A stretch of DNA of 64,000 nt, from positions 205,745-269,744 of the forward strand of contig NZ_MUGS01000002.1 in assembly GCF_002222055.1 (NCBI RefSeq). The letters run 5' to 3'. The position numbers and the translations under genes were made by a program. Each line of letters starts with the position of its first letter. Positions within the stretch are counted from its first letter, which is position 1. Under the pieces are notes generated by a model. The model saw only the letters and a program-made list of their open reading frames with translations. It had not been told where the DNA came from and did not search any database. Shown one piece after another: positions 33,573 through 41,257 of the stretch. The stretch comes from Flavobacterium araucananum (GTDB lineage: Bacteria > Bacteroidota > Bacteroidia > Flavobacteriales > Flavobacteriaceae).

Positions 33573-34034
33573 ATGAAAAAATTATTATTAGTTGTTGTCT
33601 TGATTTTAGGGTTTAATCTTAATGCACAAATTGTAAGGCATTCCGAAGATAGCAAGCCAGATGAAGTAATTTCTGTAAATATGGGTACCACGAAAATAAA
33701 CAGGTTTGGAGAATTATATAGTTTAAATATGCCGGATGTAACTACTAAAAACGATGTAAGATGGAGTTATGTGCTTAAAAAATCAGAAATGATAGAGATT
33801 TATAATGAAGTATTTAGAGTGATGAACAGTGCTGAATATAAAAAGGGAGAAAGTTTTGATTATAAAAATTGGAAAGGCGATATAGTGACAATTCGTTATG
33901 ATAAAATGCTGGGGGTTAAAAGTGTTTATTTTGTAAAAAAACAAAACGAATCGGTGACTCATATTGGTGGCCCACTTACTTTAAAAAATTTACAAAAGTT
34001 ATTTAGTATAGAAGATACGCAAAAAGATGGCTAG
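33573..34034 (+). CDS. Secreted hypothetical protein, 153 aa
   Basis: This 153-residue protein has a signal peptide (MKKLLLVVVLILGFNLNAQ). The mature part is charged and beta-like, with SEMIEIYNEVFRVMNSAEYK and GDIVTIRYDKMLGVKSVYFV. I recognise no family. A TACATTTG motif (33538-33545) lies 27 bases upstream of the ATG and may be the -7 box. The gene is flanked by the tandem array on the left and a tRNA on the right, so no operon context helps. Confidence 0.6.
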   Translation: MKKLLLVVVLILGFNLNAQIVRHSEDSKPDEVISVNMGTTKINRFGELYSLNMPDVTTKNDVRWSYVLKKSEMIEIYNEVFRVMNSAEYKKGESFDYKNWKGDIVTIRYDKMLGVKSVYFVKKQNESVTHIGGPLTLKNLQKLFSIEDTQKDG

Positions 34035-34190
34035 TAATTTAGACCCGATTCAGAAATGCGATCGGGTTTTTTATTACTTTCTTTTTAAGCTGTTTTATCT
34101 TTTGAAAAGATTTAATTATGCAAAACTAAAATGAACTTATATTACTTACAAGGTTCAAATAGTAGTAATATTTGTCAAAAGACCAAAAAC

Positions 34191-34221
34191 AAAAAAGCTT
34201 CTGATTTCTCAGAAGCTTTTT
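34191..34221 (-). terminator. Terminator of tRNA-Leu
   Basis: AAAAAGCTTCTG / CAGAAGCTTTTT on the minus strand, directly after the tRNA 3' end, with T-run. Confidence 0.85.
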
Positions 34222-34224
34222 CAG

Positions 34225-34306
34225 TGCGGATAATAGGACTCGAACCTACACGCCTTGCGGCACCAGATCCTAAGTCTGGCATGTCTACCAATTTCACCAT
34301 ATCCGC
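34225..34306 (-). tRNA. tRNA-Leu (anticodon TAG)
   Basis: An 82-base class II tRNA read on the minus strand: acceptor GCGGATA / TATCCGC with discriminator A, D-arm GGTGAAATTGGTAGACATG, anticodon arm CCAGACTTAGGATCTGG (anticodon TAG with G37), an extended variable arm TGCCGCAAGGCGT and T-arm GTAGGTTCGAGTCCTAT. CCA is not encoded. Confidence 0.95.
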
Positions 34307-34414
34307 TCAATTGTGGGTGCAAAGATAAACATAACTTCTATATTTCAAAGCATTTTTGAAAAAAAATATTAATTCTATTTTTTGTATTTTTGAATTTCTA
34401 TAAAAATAATTGAA

Positions 34415-35803
34415 ATGGAAAATATTAAGTCTTACGTTCAACAACATAAAGATCGGTTTATCAACGAATTGATCGAATTATTAAAAATTCCGTCGGTAAG
34501 TGCTGACACTGCATATTCGCAAGATGTGATCGATACTGCCGAGGCTGTTAAGGAAAGTTTAACAAAAGCAGGCTGCGATTTTGTCGAAATTTGCGATACT
34601 CCAGGTTATCCAATCATTTATGGAGAGAAAATAATCGACCCAAATTTACCTACAGTTCTTGTTTACGGACATTATGATGTTCAACCACCAGATCCTATCG
34701 AATTATGGACATCGCCACCATTCGAACCCGTAATTAAAAAAACCGAAATTCACCCGGAAGGCGCAATTTTTGCCCGTGGAGCCTGCGATGACAAAGGACA
34801 AATGTACATGCACGTAAAAGCCCTTGAGCTTATGGTGCAAACCAATACTTTGCCTTGCAACGTAAAATTCATGATCGAAGGCGAAGAAGAAGTAGGTTCT
34901 GCAAGTTTGGCCTGGTTTGTAGAACGCAATCAGGAGAAACTAAAAAATGATGTAATCTTAATTTCAGATACCGGAATGATCTCGAACCAACAACCGTCGA
35001 TCACGACAGGTTTACGTGGGTTGAGTTATGTAGAGGTAGAAGTTACAGGACCAAATCGTGATTTGCACTCCGGATTATACGGTGGAGCAGTAGCGAACCC
35101 AATAAATGTTTTGGCAAAAATGATCGCTTCTTTGCATGACCAAGACAATCATATTACCATTCCTGGTTTCTATGATCGAGTACAGGAGTTATCTACAGAG
35201 GAAAGAGCCGAAATGGCAAAAGCACCTTTTAGCTTAGAAAAATATAAAAAAGCCTTAGACCTAAACGATGTTTATGGCGAGAAAGGATATGTTACCAACG
35301 AGCGCAACTCGATTCGTCCTACATTGGACGTAAACGGAATCTGGGGCGGATATCAAGGCGAAGGAGCCAAAACAGTTATTGCGAGCAAAGCTTTTGCTAA
35401 AATCTCCATGCGTTTGGTCCCTAATCAGGATTGGCATGAAATCACAGAGCTTTTTACCAAACATTTTACCAATATTGCGCCGTCTGGAGTTACCGTAAAA
35501 GTAACGCCACATCACGGTGGGCAAGGGTATGTTACGCCAATTGACAGTATTGGATATCAGGCAGCAAACAAAGCCTATACAGAAACGTTTGGAGTTCCTG
35601 CAATTCCGGTTCGTTCCGGCGGTAGTATCCCAATTGTAGCGTTGTTTGAGAAAGAACTAAAAAGCAAAACAATCCTTATGGGTTTTGGTCTGGACAGTGA
35701 CGCGATTCACTCACCAAACGAGCACTTTGGGATTTTCAATTTCTTGAAAGGAATCGAAACTATTCCGTTGTTTTACAAATATTTTGTAGAGCTTTCTAAG
35801 TAA
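34415..35803 (+). CDS. M20 family dipeptidase/peptidase
   Basis: This 462-residue M20/CNDP-like metallopeptidase shows family features: LVYGHYDVQPPDPIELWTSP for the first metal ligands, GACDDKGQMYMHVKAL, FMIEGEEEVGSASL with the catalytic Glu pair, ISDTGMISNQQPSI and the C-terminal HSPNEHFGI. It is predicted to cleave dipeptides or related substrates in the cytoplasm. No signal peptide is present. A strong TATTTTTG (34385-34392) is 22 bases upstream of the ATG. A terminator follows at 35888. Confidence 0.9.
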   Translation: MENIKSYVQQHKDRFINELIELLKIPSVSADTAYSQDVIDTAEAVKESLTKAGCDFVEICDTPGYPIIYGEKIIDPNLPTVLVYGHYDVQPPDPIELWTSPPFEPVIKKTEIHPEGAIFARGACDDKGQMYMHVKALELMVQTNTLPCNVKFMIEGEEEVGSASLAWFVERNQEKLKNDVILISDTGMISNQQPSITTGLRGLSYVEVEVTGPNRDLHSGLYGGAVANPINVLAKMIASLHDQDNHITIPGFYDRVQELSTEERAEMAKAPFSLEKYKKALDLNDVYGEKGYVTNERNSIRPTLDVNGIWGGYQGEGAKTVIASKAFAKISMRLVPNQDWHEITELFTKHFTNIAPSGVTVKVTPHHGGQGYVTPIDSIGYQAANKAYTETFGVPAIPVRSGGSIPIVALFEKELKSKTILMGFGLDSDAIHSPNEHFGIFNFLKGIETIPLFYKYFVELSK

Positions 35804-35850
35804 TTTGCCACGAAGGCTCTAAGACACAAAGTTTTTTTTTACAAAGTTTC

Positions 35851-35875
35851 CTAACAGGTTTTCAAAACCTGTTAG
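35851..35875. repeat. Perfect short palindrome CTAACAGGTTTTCAAAACCTGTTAG
   Basis: A 25-base perfect inverted repeat (12-bp arms around a single C) lies 48 bases after the M20 gene. It may act as an extra terminator-like hairpin. No other copy is obvious in the window. Confidence 0.6.
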
Positions 35876-35887
35876 GTATCAAAATAC

Positions 35888-35925
35888 AATCCGTTTATTC
35901 TTTTTAGAGTAAGCGGATTTTTTTT
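35888..35925 (+). terminator. Terminator after the M20 peptidase gene
   Basis: AATCCGTTTATTC / GTAAGCGGATT with a T8 run is an intrinsic terminator. Confidence 0.75.
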
Positions 35926-35926
35926 A

Positions 35927-36020
35927 TGGGCGTTTCCGCTGCCGCGGTCGGGCTTTCGGCTATATCTTTTATTCCATTTCATTTCATAAAAGGATACCGC
36001 CTCTATCCCTAACGCAAAAG
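35927..36020 (-). repeat. REP-like structured element, minus-strand copy
   Basis: GGGCGTTTCCGCTGCCGCG, TCGGCTATATCTTTTATTCC, ATAAAAGGATACCGCCTCTA and ATCCCTAACGC align with the reverse complement of the element at 14995-15080. The middle is an AT hairpin loop. It lies directly after the terminator of the M20 gene. Confidence 0.6.
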
Positions 36021-36120
36021 AGAGGTTCAAAGGCATAAAGTGACAAAGGTTTTCCGTAGAGACGCACAGCAATGTGTTTAAAGGTGCAAAGCGACAAAGG
36101 GTTTTTATATCAGAAATTGA

Positions 36121-36260
36121 ATAGGCTCCAGCTTTAGCTAGAGTTTTTTGTAAAGAAAAGAAATGGCTTTAGCCAAAATATTTAAGCGTCTGAGAATTTA
36201 TTTGGCTAAAGCCATTTCTTTCTCATTGTATTGTGAGCCCTGGCTAAAGCTGGGGACTAT
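36121..36260 (+). repeat. Direct repeat flanking the BlaI module, left copy
   Basis: From ATAGGCTCCAGCTTTAGCT to the TAAAGCTGGGGACTA segment, about 140 bases align with 38701-38840. Both contain TTGTAAAGAAAA, TGGCTTTAG, CTAAAGCCATTTC and CTCATTGTATTGTGAGCC. The copies bracket the lipoprotein, blaI and M56 genes in the same direction. Confidence 0.75.
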
Positions 36261-36358
36261 TCAAAAAAACTTTGTCCCTTTCAATGTTCTACAAACCTCT
36301 GTGCCTTTGTGGCTTTGTTTCTTTGAACCTTAAAAAAAGAAACTTTTTTTAAATTCTT

Positions 36359-36411
36359 TTTGTTATTAAAAAAATAACTCTACATTTGTAGAGCAACATC
36401 TATAAATGTAG
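36359..36411 (+). promoter_or_regulatory. BlaI/MecI-type operators overlapping the promoter
   Basis: CTCTACATTTGTAGAG (36378-36393) is a perfect 7-bp-arm dyad with a two-base centre. TCTATAAATGTAGA (36399-36412) is a second, imperfect one exactly 20 bases away. They carry the TACA/TGTA core known for BlaI/MecI operators. The -33 TTG (36360-36362) and -7 TACATTTG (36381-36388), spaced by 18 bases, fit the Bacteroidetes promoter, and the -7 box sits inside operator 1. Binding would block transcription of the lipoprotein gene and, by read-through, blaI. Confidence 0.75.
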
Positions 36412-36426
36412 AGTTAAATTCGAAAT

Positions 36427-36849
36427 ATGAAAAACCTTCTTTTACTATTTTTTTGCGGAATGATACTTTTGGGCTGTAAAAGCAAACCTATTAATCAGAA
36501 GATTGATAAAAAGAAAGAAGGTCTTTGGGTCGAAAACTATAAACAAGACAGCACAACTTATAAATCATTTGAATATTATAAACACGATATAGCGGTAAAA
36601 AAATGGAAATCCTATATTAACGGGAAAATCTACAAAACCGAGAAATACAAAAACGGAATCTGTATTGTAAAATATTATTATGAAAATGGAAAACTACAAT
36701 CAAAAGGAAAAACAAAAATCGAAGTCAACGCTGTAGAAACACATTGGTTTTATTTTGGAGACTGGAAATTTTACTCAGACAAAGGCAAACTAACCGAAAT
36801 CAAGAACTATAACAATGGTAATTTGATTTCAGAGCGAGAAATAAAGTAG
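36427..36849 (+). CDS. MORN-like repeat lipoprotein under the BlaI-type operator
   Basis: This 140-residue lipoprotein has a lipobox ILLGC (Cys17). The body has repeated Tyr/Lys/Gly strands of the form YINGKIYKTEKYKNG and YYENGKLQSKGKTK. These resemble the toxin-antitoxin or MORN_2 repeats common in Bacteroidetes surface proteins. It is the first gene after the BlaI-like promoter-operator, so it is probably induced when the M56 sensor cleaves BlaI. The module role (envelope stress or cell-wall damage response) is inferred. It stands 177 bases before blaI with a microsatellite between them. Confidence 0.72.
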   Translation: MKNLLLLFFCGMILLGCKSKPINQKIDKKKEGLWVENYKQDSTTYKSFEYYKHDIAVKKWKSYINGKIYKTEKYKNGICIVKYYYENGKLQSKGKTKIEVNAVETHWFYFGDWKFYSDKGKLTEIKNYNNGNLISEREIK

Positions 36850-36859
36850 CTTACTGTTT

Positions 36860-36940
36860 TTTTTAGAGAATAGAATATAGAATATAGAATATAGAATATA
36901 GAATATATAATATAGAATATAGAATATAGAATATAGATTA
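36860..36940 (+). repeat. Microsatellite: 7-bp AGAATAT tandem repeat
   Basis: The unit AGAATAT is repeated about ten times with a TATAATAT interruption from about 36865 to 36937. It lies between the lipoprotein and blaI genes. A shorter relative lies at 29500-29536. Slippage could change its length. Confidence 0.85.
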
Positions 36941-37026
36941 ATCGTAATCATCAAAAAAATTAGAGAAAATTCGAGCAATTCATGGCAAAAAAACTTAGTA
37001 TCTCAGAACCTTAGCACCTTAAAAGT

Positions 37027-37398
37027 ATGCAACTATCAAACTCAGAAGAACAATTAATGGAGCATCTCTGGAAGCTTGAAAAAGCTTTTATGAAAGATTT
37101 ACTCGAAGCGTATCCGGAGCCAAAACCGGCAACAACAACCGTTGCAACACTTTTGAAACGTATGATCGACAAGAAATTCGTCGCCTATAACGAATTTGGG
37201 AATTCGAGAGAATATTATCCTTTGGTCGAAAAGACCGTTTATTTCTCGAAACATGTAAACGGATTAATCAGTAGTTTTTTTAATAATTCGGCATCACAAT
37301 TTGCTTCTTTTTTTACGAAAGAAACCAATTTGTCGACTTTAGAATTAGAGGAACTTAGAAAAATAATCGATTCAGAAATCCAAAAAAAGAAAAAATGA
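37027..37398 (+). CDS. blaI: BlaI/MecI-family repressor
   Basis: This 123-residue winged-helix regulator shows the BlaI signature: SNSEEQLMEHLWKLEKAFMK, YPEPKPATTTVATLLKRMID (recognition region with a K-rich wing) and FVAYNEFGNSREYYPLV. The second half has the dimerization and cleavage region seen in BlaI/MecI. It should repress the operator at 36378-36411 and be inactivated by the M56 peptidase encoded next, whose ATG overlaps its TGA (ATGA at 37395-37398). Confidence 0.9.
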   Translation: MQLSNSEEQLMEHLWKLEKAFMKDLLEAYPEPKPATTTVATLLKRMIDKKFVAYNEFGNSREYYPLVEKTVYFSKHVNGLISSFFNNSASQFASFFTKETNLSTLELEELRKIIDSEIQKKKK

Positions 37399-38618
37399 CA
37401 ACCTATCTTCTAAAATCAGGAATACTGCTTTTCGTTTTTTATGCAGTATATAAATTGTGGCTTGAAAACGAGAAAATGTTTCGTTTTAATCGTGCTTATT
37501 TATTGGTGAGTTTGGTTTTTAGTTTCGTGATTCCGTTGCAAATTATTTCGTTTCAATCGACTGTTTCAAGTACAATAGGATTGATTGAGCTCAATGAATT
37601 GGTGATTCAAAAAAGCAGTCAAAGTTTTGAGATAATTTCGTTTAGCGATTTTGTAATGGTTTTAATTTTAGCCATTTATTCCGTGGGCGTTTTATTGCTT
37701 ACAACGCGGTTTTTATTTGGCTTATATTCATTTTATAAGAGGTTAAAAAGGAGTGAAGTACACTTTATAAAAGACGATAAAATAGTTTTGATCGAGGAAT
37801 CTATTTTACCGCATTCTTTCTGGAAATCTATTTTTATCAATAAAAATGAATTCGAAAATGGTAAGATTCCATTAGAATTAATAGCGCATGAAAAAGCACA
37901 TTTAAAGCAAAAACATACTTTGGATATTCTTTTTGTTGAGATTTTACAAATTATTTTTTGGTTCAATCCGTTGCTTTTGCTTTACAAAAAATCCATAAAA
38001 CTCAATCATGAATTTCTGGCTGACGAAGCTGTAAACAAACAGTTTGAATCTGTTAAAAGTTATCAGAATCTATTGTTGGATTTTGCTTCTAATAAAAAAA
38101 CGATTGCTCTTGCGAGTAATATTAATTATTTAATAACTAAAAAACGTTTACTGATGATGACCAAAAAAGAATCTCCGATTAAAGTTGTATTAAAAGTATT
38201 TAGCGTAGGTATAATTTATGCTTTATTGTTGTTTGTTTTTAGTACCAAAACAATGGCTCAAAAGGTTTCTAACAAAGCCGATGTTAAAGAAAAAGACCTT
38301 TATGTAATTGAGGAAGTTGAAAAATTGCCTGAATTTCCGGGTGGCATGAATGCGTTTTATAAGTTTATTGGTGAAAATTTTAAAATGCCGGTAGCAGTTG
38401 GAAAAAATAAGATTGACGGGAAAGCCTACATACGCTTTGTGATCGAAAAAGACGGCAGTCTAACAGATATCACAACACTAAAAGATCCGGGTTACGGGAT
38501 AGGCAATGAGGCAATTCGCGTTCTTAAACTTTCCCCAAAGTGGACTGCCGCCACCCAAAAAGGAAAAGTCGTTCGGGTAATGTATACTTTGCCAATTACG
38601 TTTCAGGCTGAGAAATAG
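37395..38618 (+). CDS. BlaR1-like M56 metallopeptidase with TonB C-terminal domain
   Basis: This 407-residue membrane sensor/peptidase has N-terminal helices around 5-22, 36-52 and 85-105. The M56 zinc site is ELIAHEKAHLKQKHTLD, with H165, E166 and H169, and HEFLADEAV may give the third ligand. A further helix sits near 265-285. The C-terminus (about 305-405) is a TonB/energy-transducer-like domain: FPGGMNAFYKFIGENFKMP, KAYIRFVIEKDGSL and PKWTAATQKGKVVRV. This layout is common in Bacteroidetes BlaR homologs and replaces the penicillin-binding domain of classic BlaR1. The ligand sensed is therefore not necessarily a beta-lactam. Confidence 0.88.
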   Translation: MTTYLLKSGILLFVFYAVYKLWLENEKMFRFNRAYLLVSLVFSFVIPLQIISFQSTVSSTIGLIELNELVIQKSSQSFEIISFSDFVMVLILAIYSVGVLLLTTRFLFGLYSFYKRLKRSEVHFIKDDKIVLIEESILPHSFWKSIFINKNEFENGKIPLELIAHEKAHLKQKHTLDILFVEILQIIFWFNPLLLLYKKSIKLNHEFLADEAVNKQFESVKSYQNLLLDFASNKKTIALASNINYLITKKRLLMMTKKESPIKVVLKVFSVGIIYALLLFVFSTKTMAQKVSNKADVKEKDLYVIEEVEKLPEFPGGMNAFYKFIGENFKMPVAVGKNKIDGKAYIRFVIEKDGSLTDITTLKDPGYGIGNEAIRVLKLSPKWTAATQKGKVVRVMYTLPITFQAEK

Positions 38619-38700
38619 GTTTTTTTTTAAGGTTTTGAAAAAGGTTCAAAGTTGCAAAGGTTCAAAGCCACAAAGTTTCAAAGGTTTCTTTTGGGTATGA

Positions 38701-38840
38701 ATAGGCTCCAGCTTTAGCTGGAGTTTTTGTAAAGAAAATAATTGGCTTTAGGTGAAATTTTAATCATCAAAATGTGTTTATTGGGCTAAAGCCATTTCCT
38801 TCTCATTGTATTGTGAGCCCTAGCTAAAGCTAGGGACTAC
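38701..38840 (+). repeat. Direct repeat flanking the BlaI module, right copy
   Basis: This copy aligns with 36121-36260 in the same direction. The spacing between the two copies is 2,580 bases and exactly encloses the lipoprotein, blaI and M56 genes. Confidence 0.75.
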
Positions 38841-38929
38841 CCAAAAACCTTTGTTACTTTTGCGTAATCTAAAGAAACCTTTGAAACTTTGCAGCTTTGT
38901 CCCTCTGTACCTGTTAACACCTTTCTTTC

Positions 38930-38965
38930 AAAAAAAAATCCGCTTCTGAAAAATAGAAGCGGATA
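38930..38965 (-). terminator. Terminator of the saccharopine dehydrogenase-like gene
   Basis: On the minus strand TCCGCTTCT / AGAAGCGGA with a T8 run is a strong hairpin, about 50 bases past the stop codon of the gene at 39014. Confidence 0.75.
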
Positions 38966-39013
38966 AATAAAAAACTAAAAAAAAATTCTAAAAAAAACTA
39001 ACAAAACCAGATC

Positions 39014-40378
39014 TTAAAACAAATCTGGGTTGTATCCAAAATAGGGCATATTTTGCTCGTTAAAAATGACCCCATATTCTTCTAACTCTTTCAAAATGGG
39101 TAAATACACTTCTTTTTTTATCGGAAGTTGTACTCCGGGAGTTGTTATTTGTTTATTCAAAATCAATAATGTGGCCATTGCAACCGGTAATCCTACCGTT
39201 TTTGCCATTGCAGTATAAGTTTGATCGTCGCCAATACAAACCATTTTTGAATCTATTTGCTGTTTTTTGCCATTTAGTTCGTATCCAAATTTGTGATACA
39301 TAACAATCATATCCTTGTCGTTGGGTTCCAGGGTCCAACTGTCTGATAATATTTTTTCTAATATTTGTGCAGGAGTAGCATTGGGTAAATTCACTTTTTT
39401 GTCCGGATTAAACAAATCCAATTCCAGAAGTTTATCCCACATTATATCATCCTGATCTATTTTTAAAATCAATCGCGTTTTAATCTCTACAGAATCTGTT
39501 GGGTGATACGGCAAAAAGGAGTTCACAAACTCACGGTAACTCATGTTTTCTGAGCCTTCCATAATATAACTATCATCTGTCATGCCTAGTTGCACAAACA
39601 TATTCCATGCTTTCGAATACCCCACTCTTCTAATTGTTCCTCGATATAAAGTCAGGATGTCATCCAAGCCGTAAATCGACCTGTATTTAAGCGAATCCCG
39701 GTTCGAATAGGCTTCGAATTTCCCGTAACCTTCGACTTCCAGAAATTCGGTCCTGCGAAACACAGTTCCGTAGGGGATATATTTATAAGTACCTTCCTGA
39801 ATAAATTTTGCAGCCCCGCCTTGTCCCGCCAGAACTACATTTCTGGGCGCCCAGGTAAATTTATAATTCCATAAATTGTTATCACATTCGGGAGCCACTA
39901 ATCCGCCACAAAAAGATTCAAAAAGCAACATATTGCCGCCTTTTGCTCTAATCTCGTCAATAACTTTCATGGCACTCATGTGATCGATTCCGGGATCAAG
40001 ACCAATTTCGTTCATAAAAATCAGATTGTTTTTCCTGGCCTCTTCGTCCAGCGCCTGCATGGCATCGCTTATATAAGAAGCGGTTACAAGGTGTTTTTTG
40101 AACTCCAGACAATCCTTGGCGATCTCTATATGCAAATGAGCAGGCAGCATCGAGATTACGATAGATGCTTTTTCGATTGCAGCTTTTCGCTGTTCGGTAT
40201 CAAAAATATTTAAAGCAATTGGAGTAGCATTGTGGTGATTCTGTGTCTTTTTTTCGGCTAGAGCCAATGACAGGTCAGCTACAATAAGATGTAGATTTTC
40301 ACTTTCTGATTTTGATAGTAAATAACGTATCAAGGACGATGCAGATCTACCGGCTCCAATAATTAAAATGCTTCTCAT
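39014..40378 (-). CDS. Saccharopine dehydrogenase-like oxidoreductase
   Basis: This 454-residue protein has a Rossmann GxGxxG-like GAGRSASSLIRYLL at the N-terminus and SIVISMLPAHLHIEIAKDCL, NEIGLDPGIDHMSAMKV, FCGGLVAPECDNNLWNYK and MYHKFGYELNG. These match saccharopine dehydrogenase/reductase (LYS9-type) proteins, which split or form saccharopine in lysine metabolism. It may act in lysine degradation or in a related pathway; no other pathway gene is adjacent. Its promoter carries a palindrome (40407-40428), so the gene is probably tightly regulated. A terminator follows. Confidence 0.85.
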   Translation of the reverse strand: MRSILIIGAGRSASSLIRYLLSKSESENLHLIVADLSLALAEKKTQNHHNATPIALNIFDTEQRKAAIEKASIVISMLPAHLHIEIAKDCLEFKKHLVTASYISDAMQALDEEARKNNLIFMNEIGLDPGIDHMSAMKVIDEIRAKGGNMLLFESFCGGLVAPECDNNLWNYKFTWAPRNVVLAGQGGAAKFIQEGTYKYIPYGTVFRRTEFLEVEGYGKFEAYSNRDSLKYRSIYGLDDILTLYRGTIRRVGYSKAWNMFVQLGMTDDSYIMEGSENMSYREFVNSFLPYHPTDSVEIKTRLILKIDQDDIMWDKLLELDLFNPDKKVNLPNATPAQILEKILSDSWTLEPNDKDMIVMYHKFGYELNGKKQQIDSKMVCIGDDQTYTAMAKTVGLPVAMATLLILNKQITTPGVQLPIKKEVYLPILKELEEYGVIFNEQNMPYFGYNPDLF

Positions 40379-40395
40379 GTTTTAAATATATAACA

Positions 40396-40428
40396 CAAAT
40401 ATATTAAATTGTTAAATATGTAACAATT
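40396..40428 (-). promoter_or_regulatory. Promoter with palindromic operator upstream of the saccharopine dehydrogenase-like gene
   Basis: On the minus strand TTG (40426-40424), 20 bases and TATATTTG (40403-40396) form a consensus promoter. A perfect inverted repeat AATTGTTA..TAACAATT (40407-40428, 8-bp arms, six-base centre) covers the -33 region. A repressor bound there would exclude RNA polymerase. Confidence 0.65.
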
Positions 40429-40570
40429 TTAATTTTCTAAAAATGCATTATTTTTTATTTTGAAGCCAAAAAGCAATGAAATTCTTTTTCCGGAAAAGAT
40501 TTTCGAAAACTAAAATGCTTTTTAAAATGTATTGAAGTATTTTTGTTGTAGAAATAAAAAGATAGAAAAC

Positions 40571-40957
40571 ATGAAAAGAAAAATTGTTTTAGCAGGAGCT
40601 TTTATGGGAATGATAGCCATTATTTTGGGGGCTTTTGGTGCGCATTTACTAAAAAAATATTTATCTGTCGAAGAGCTAAATACTTTTGAAGTTGGAGTTC
40701 GTTACCAAATGTATCATGCCTTGTTTTTGCTTTTTCTTTCGACCAGAAAAGATATTGCCGAAAAAACCTTAAAAGCAATCTATAATTTAGTTGTGGCAGG
40801 TGTACTTCTATTTAGCGGTTCTATCTATTTATTAGCGACAAAAAGTCTTACAGTTTTCGATTTTAAAATTATCGTATTCGCAACTCCTTTGGGTGGTTTT
40901 TTATTAATTATTGCTTGGGCGGCATTATTTGTTACAATTTTGAGAAGAAAATCATAA
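40571..40957 (+). CDS. DUF423/YgdD-like membrane protein
   Basis: This protein of 128 residues has four membrane helices. It starts MKRKIVLAGAFMGMIAIILG and contains LGAFGAHLLKKYL, RYQMYHALFLLF, FSGSIYLLA and ATPLGGFLLIIAWA, the markers of the DUF423/YgdD family. Its function is unknown. The frame is open upstream to a TTG at 40532, but the ATG at 40571 gives the family length. It diverges from the saccharopine dehydrogenase-like gene. Confidence 0.85.
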   Translation: MKRKIVLAGAFMGMIAIILGAFGAHLLKKYLSVEELNTFEVGVRYQMYHALFLLFLSTRKDIAEKTLKAIYNLVVAGVLLFSGSIYLLATKSLTVFDFKIIVFATPLGGFLLIIAWAALFVTILRRKS

Positions 40958-41215
40958 AATCCCGAATAAAAAATTCTATCTAAAAATTAATCTTTAATTT
41001 TGTCTCATAAATAACATATAATCTTATTTATGTGAATTTCTGTTGTTTTTTGCTTTAATACGTAAATTATATAACAAATTCATTTAGTGGATTATAAGAA
41101 AACAAATTGGGGGCGGTTATTTTTTTGTTTTATTGATTTTTGAGATCAAATTTTACTTTATCGATATAAATAAAAGTGAAATTTAATTTTTTTTAAAGGT
41201 TTGATAATAAATACA

Positions 41216-41223
41216 TAATTTTG
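41216..41223 (+). promoter_or_regulatory. Candidate -7 box of pckA
   Basis: TAATTTTG at 41216-41223, 34 bases upstream of the pckA ATG, fits TAnnTTTG. The 258-base region before it is AT-rich and otherwise featureless. No clear -33 element is seen. Confidence 0.4.
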
Positions 41224-41257
41224 CTTCTTATTAAATATCACACACAACTTAAAATTT

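Noticed and set aside
36427-36849. Toxin-antitoxin system because the repeats resemble MORN-type antitoxin repeats
   Set aside because: It is a lipoprotein under a BlaI-type operator with no toxin partner next to it.
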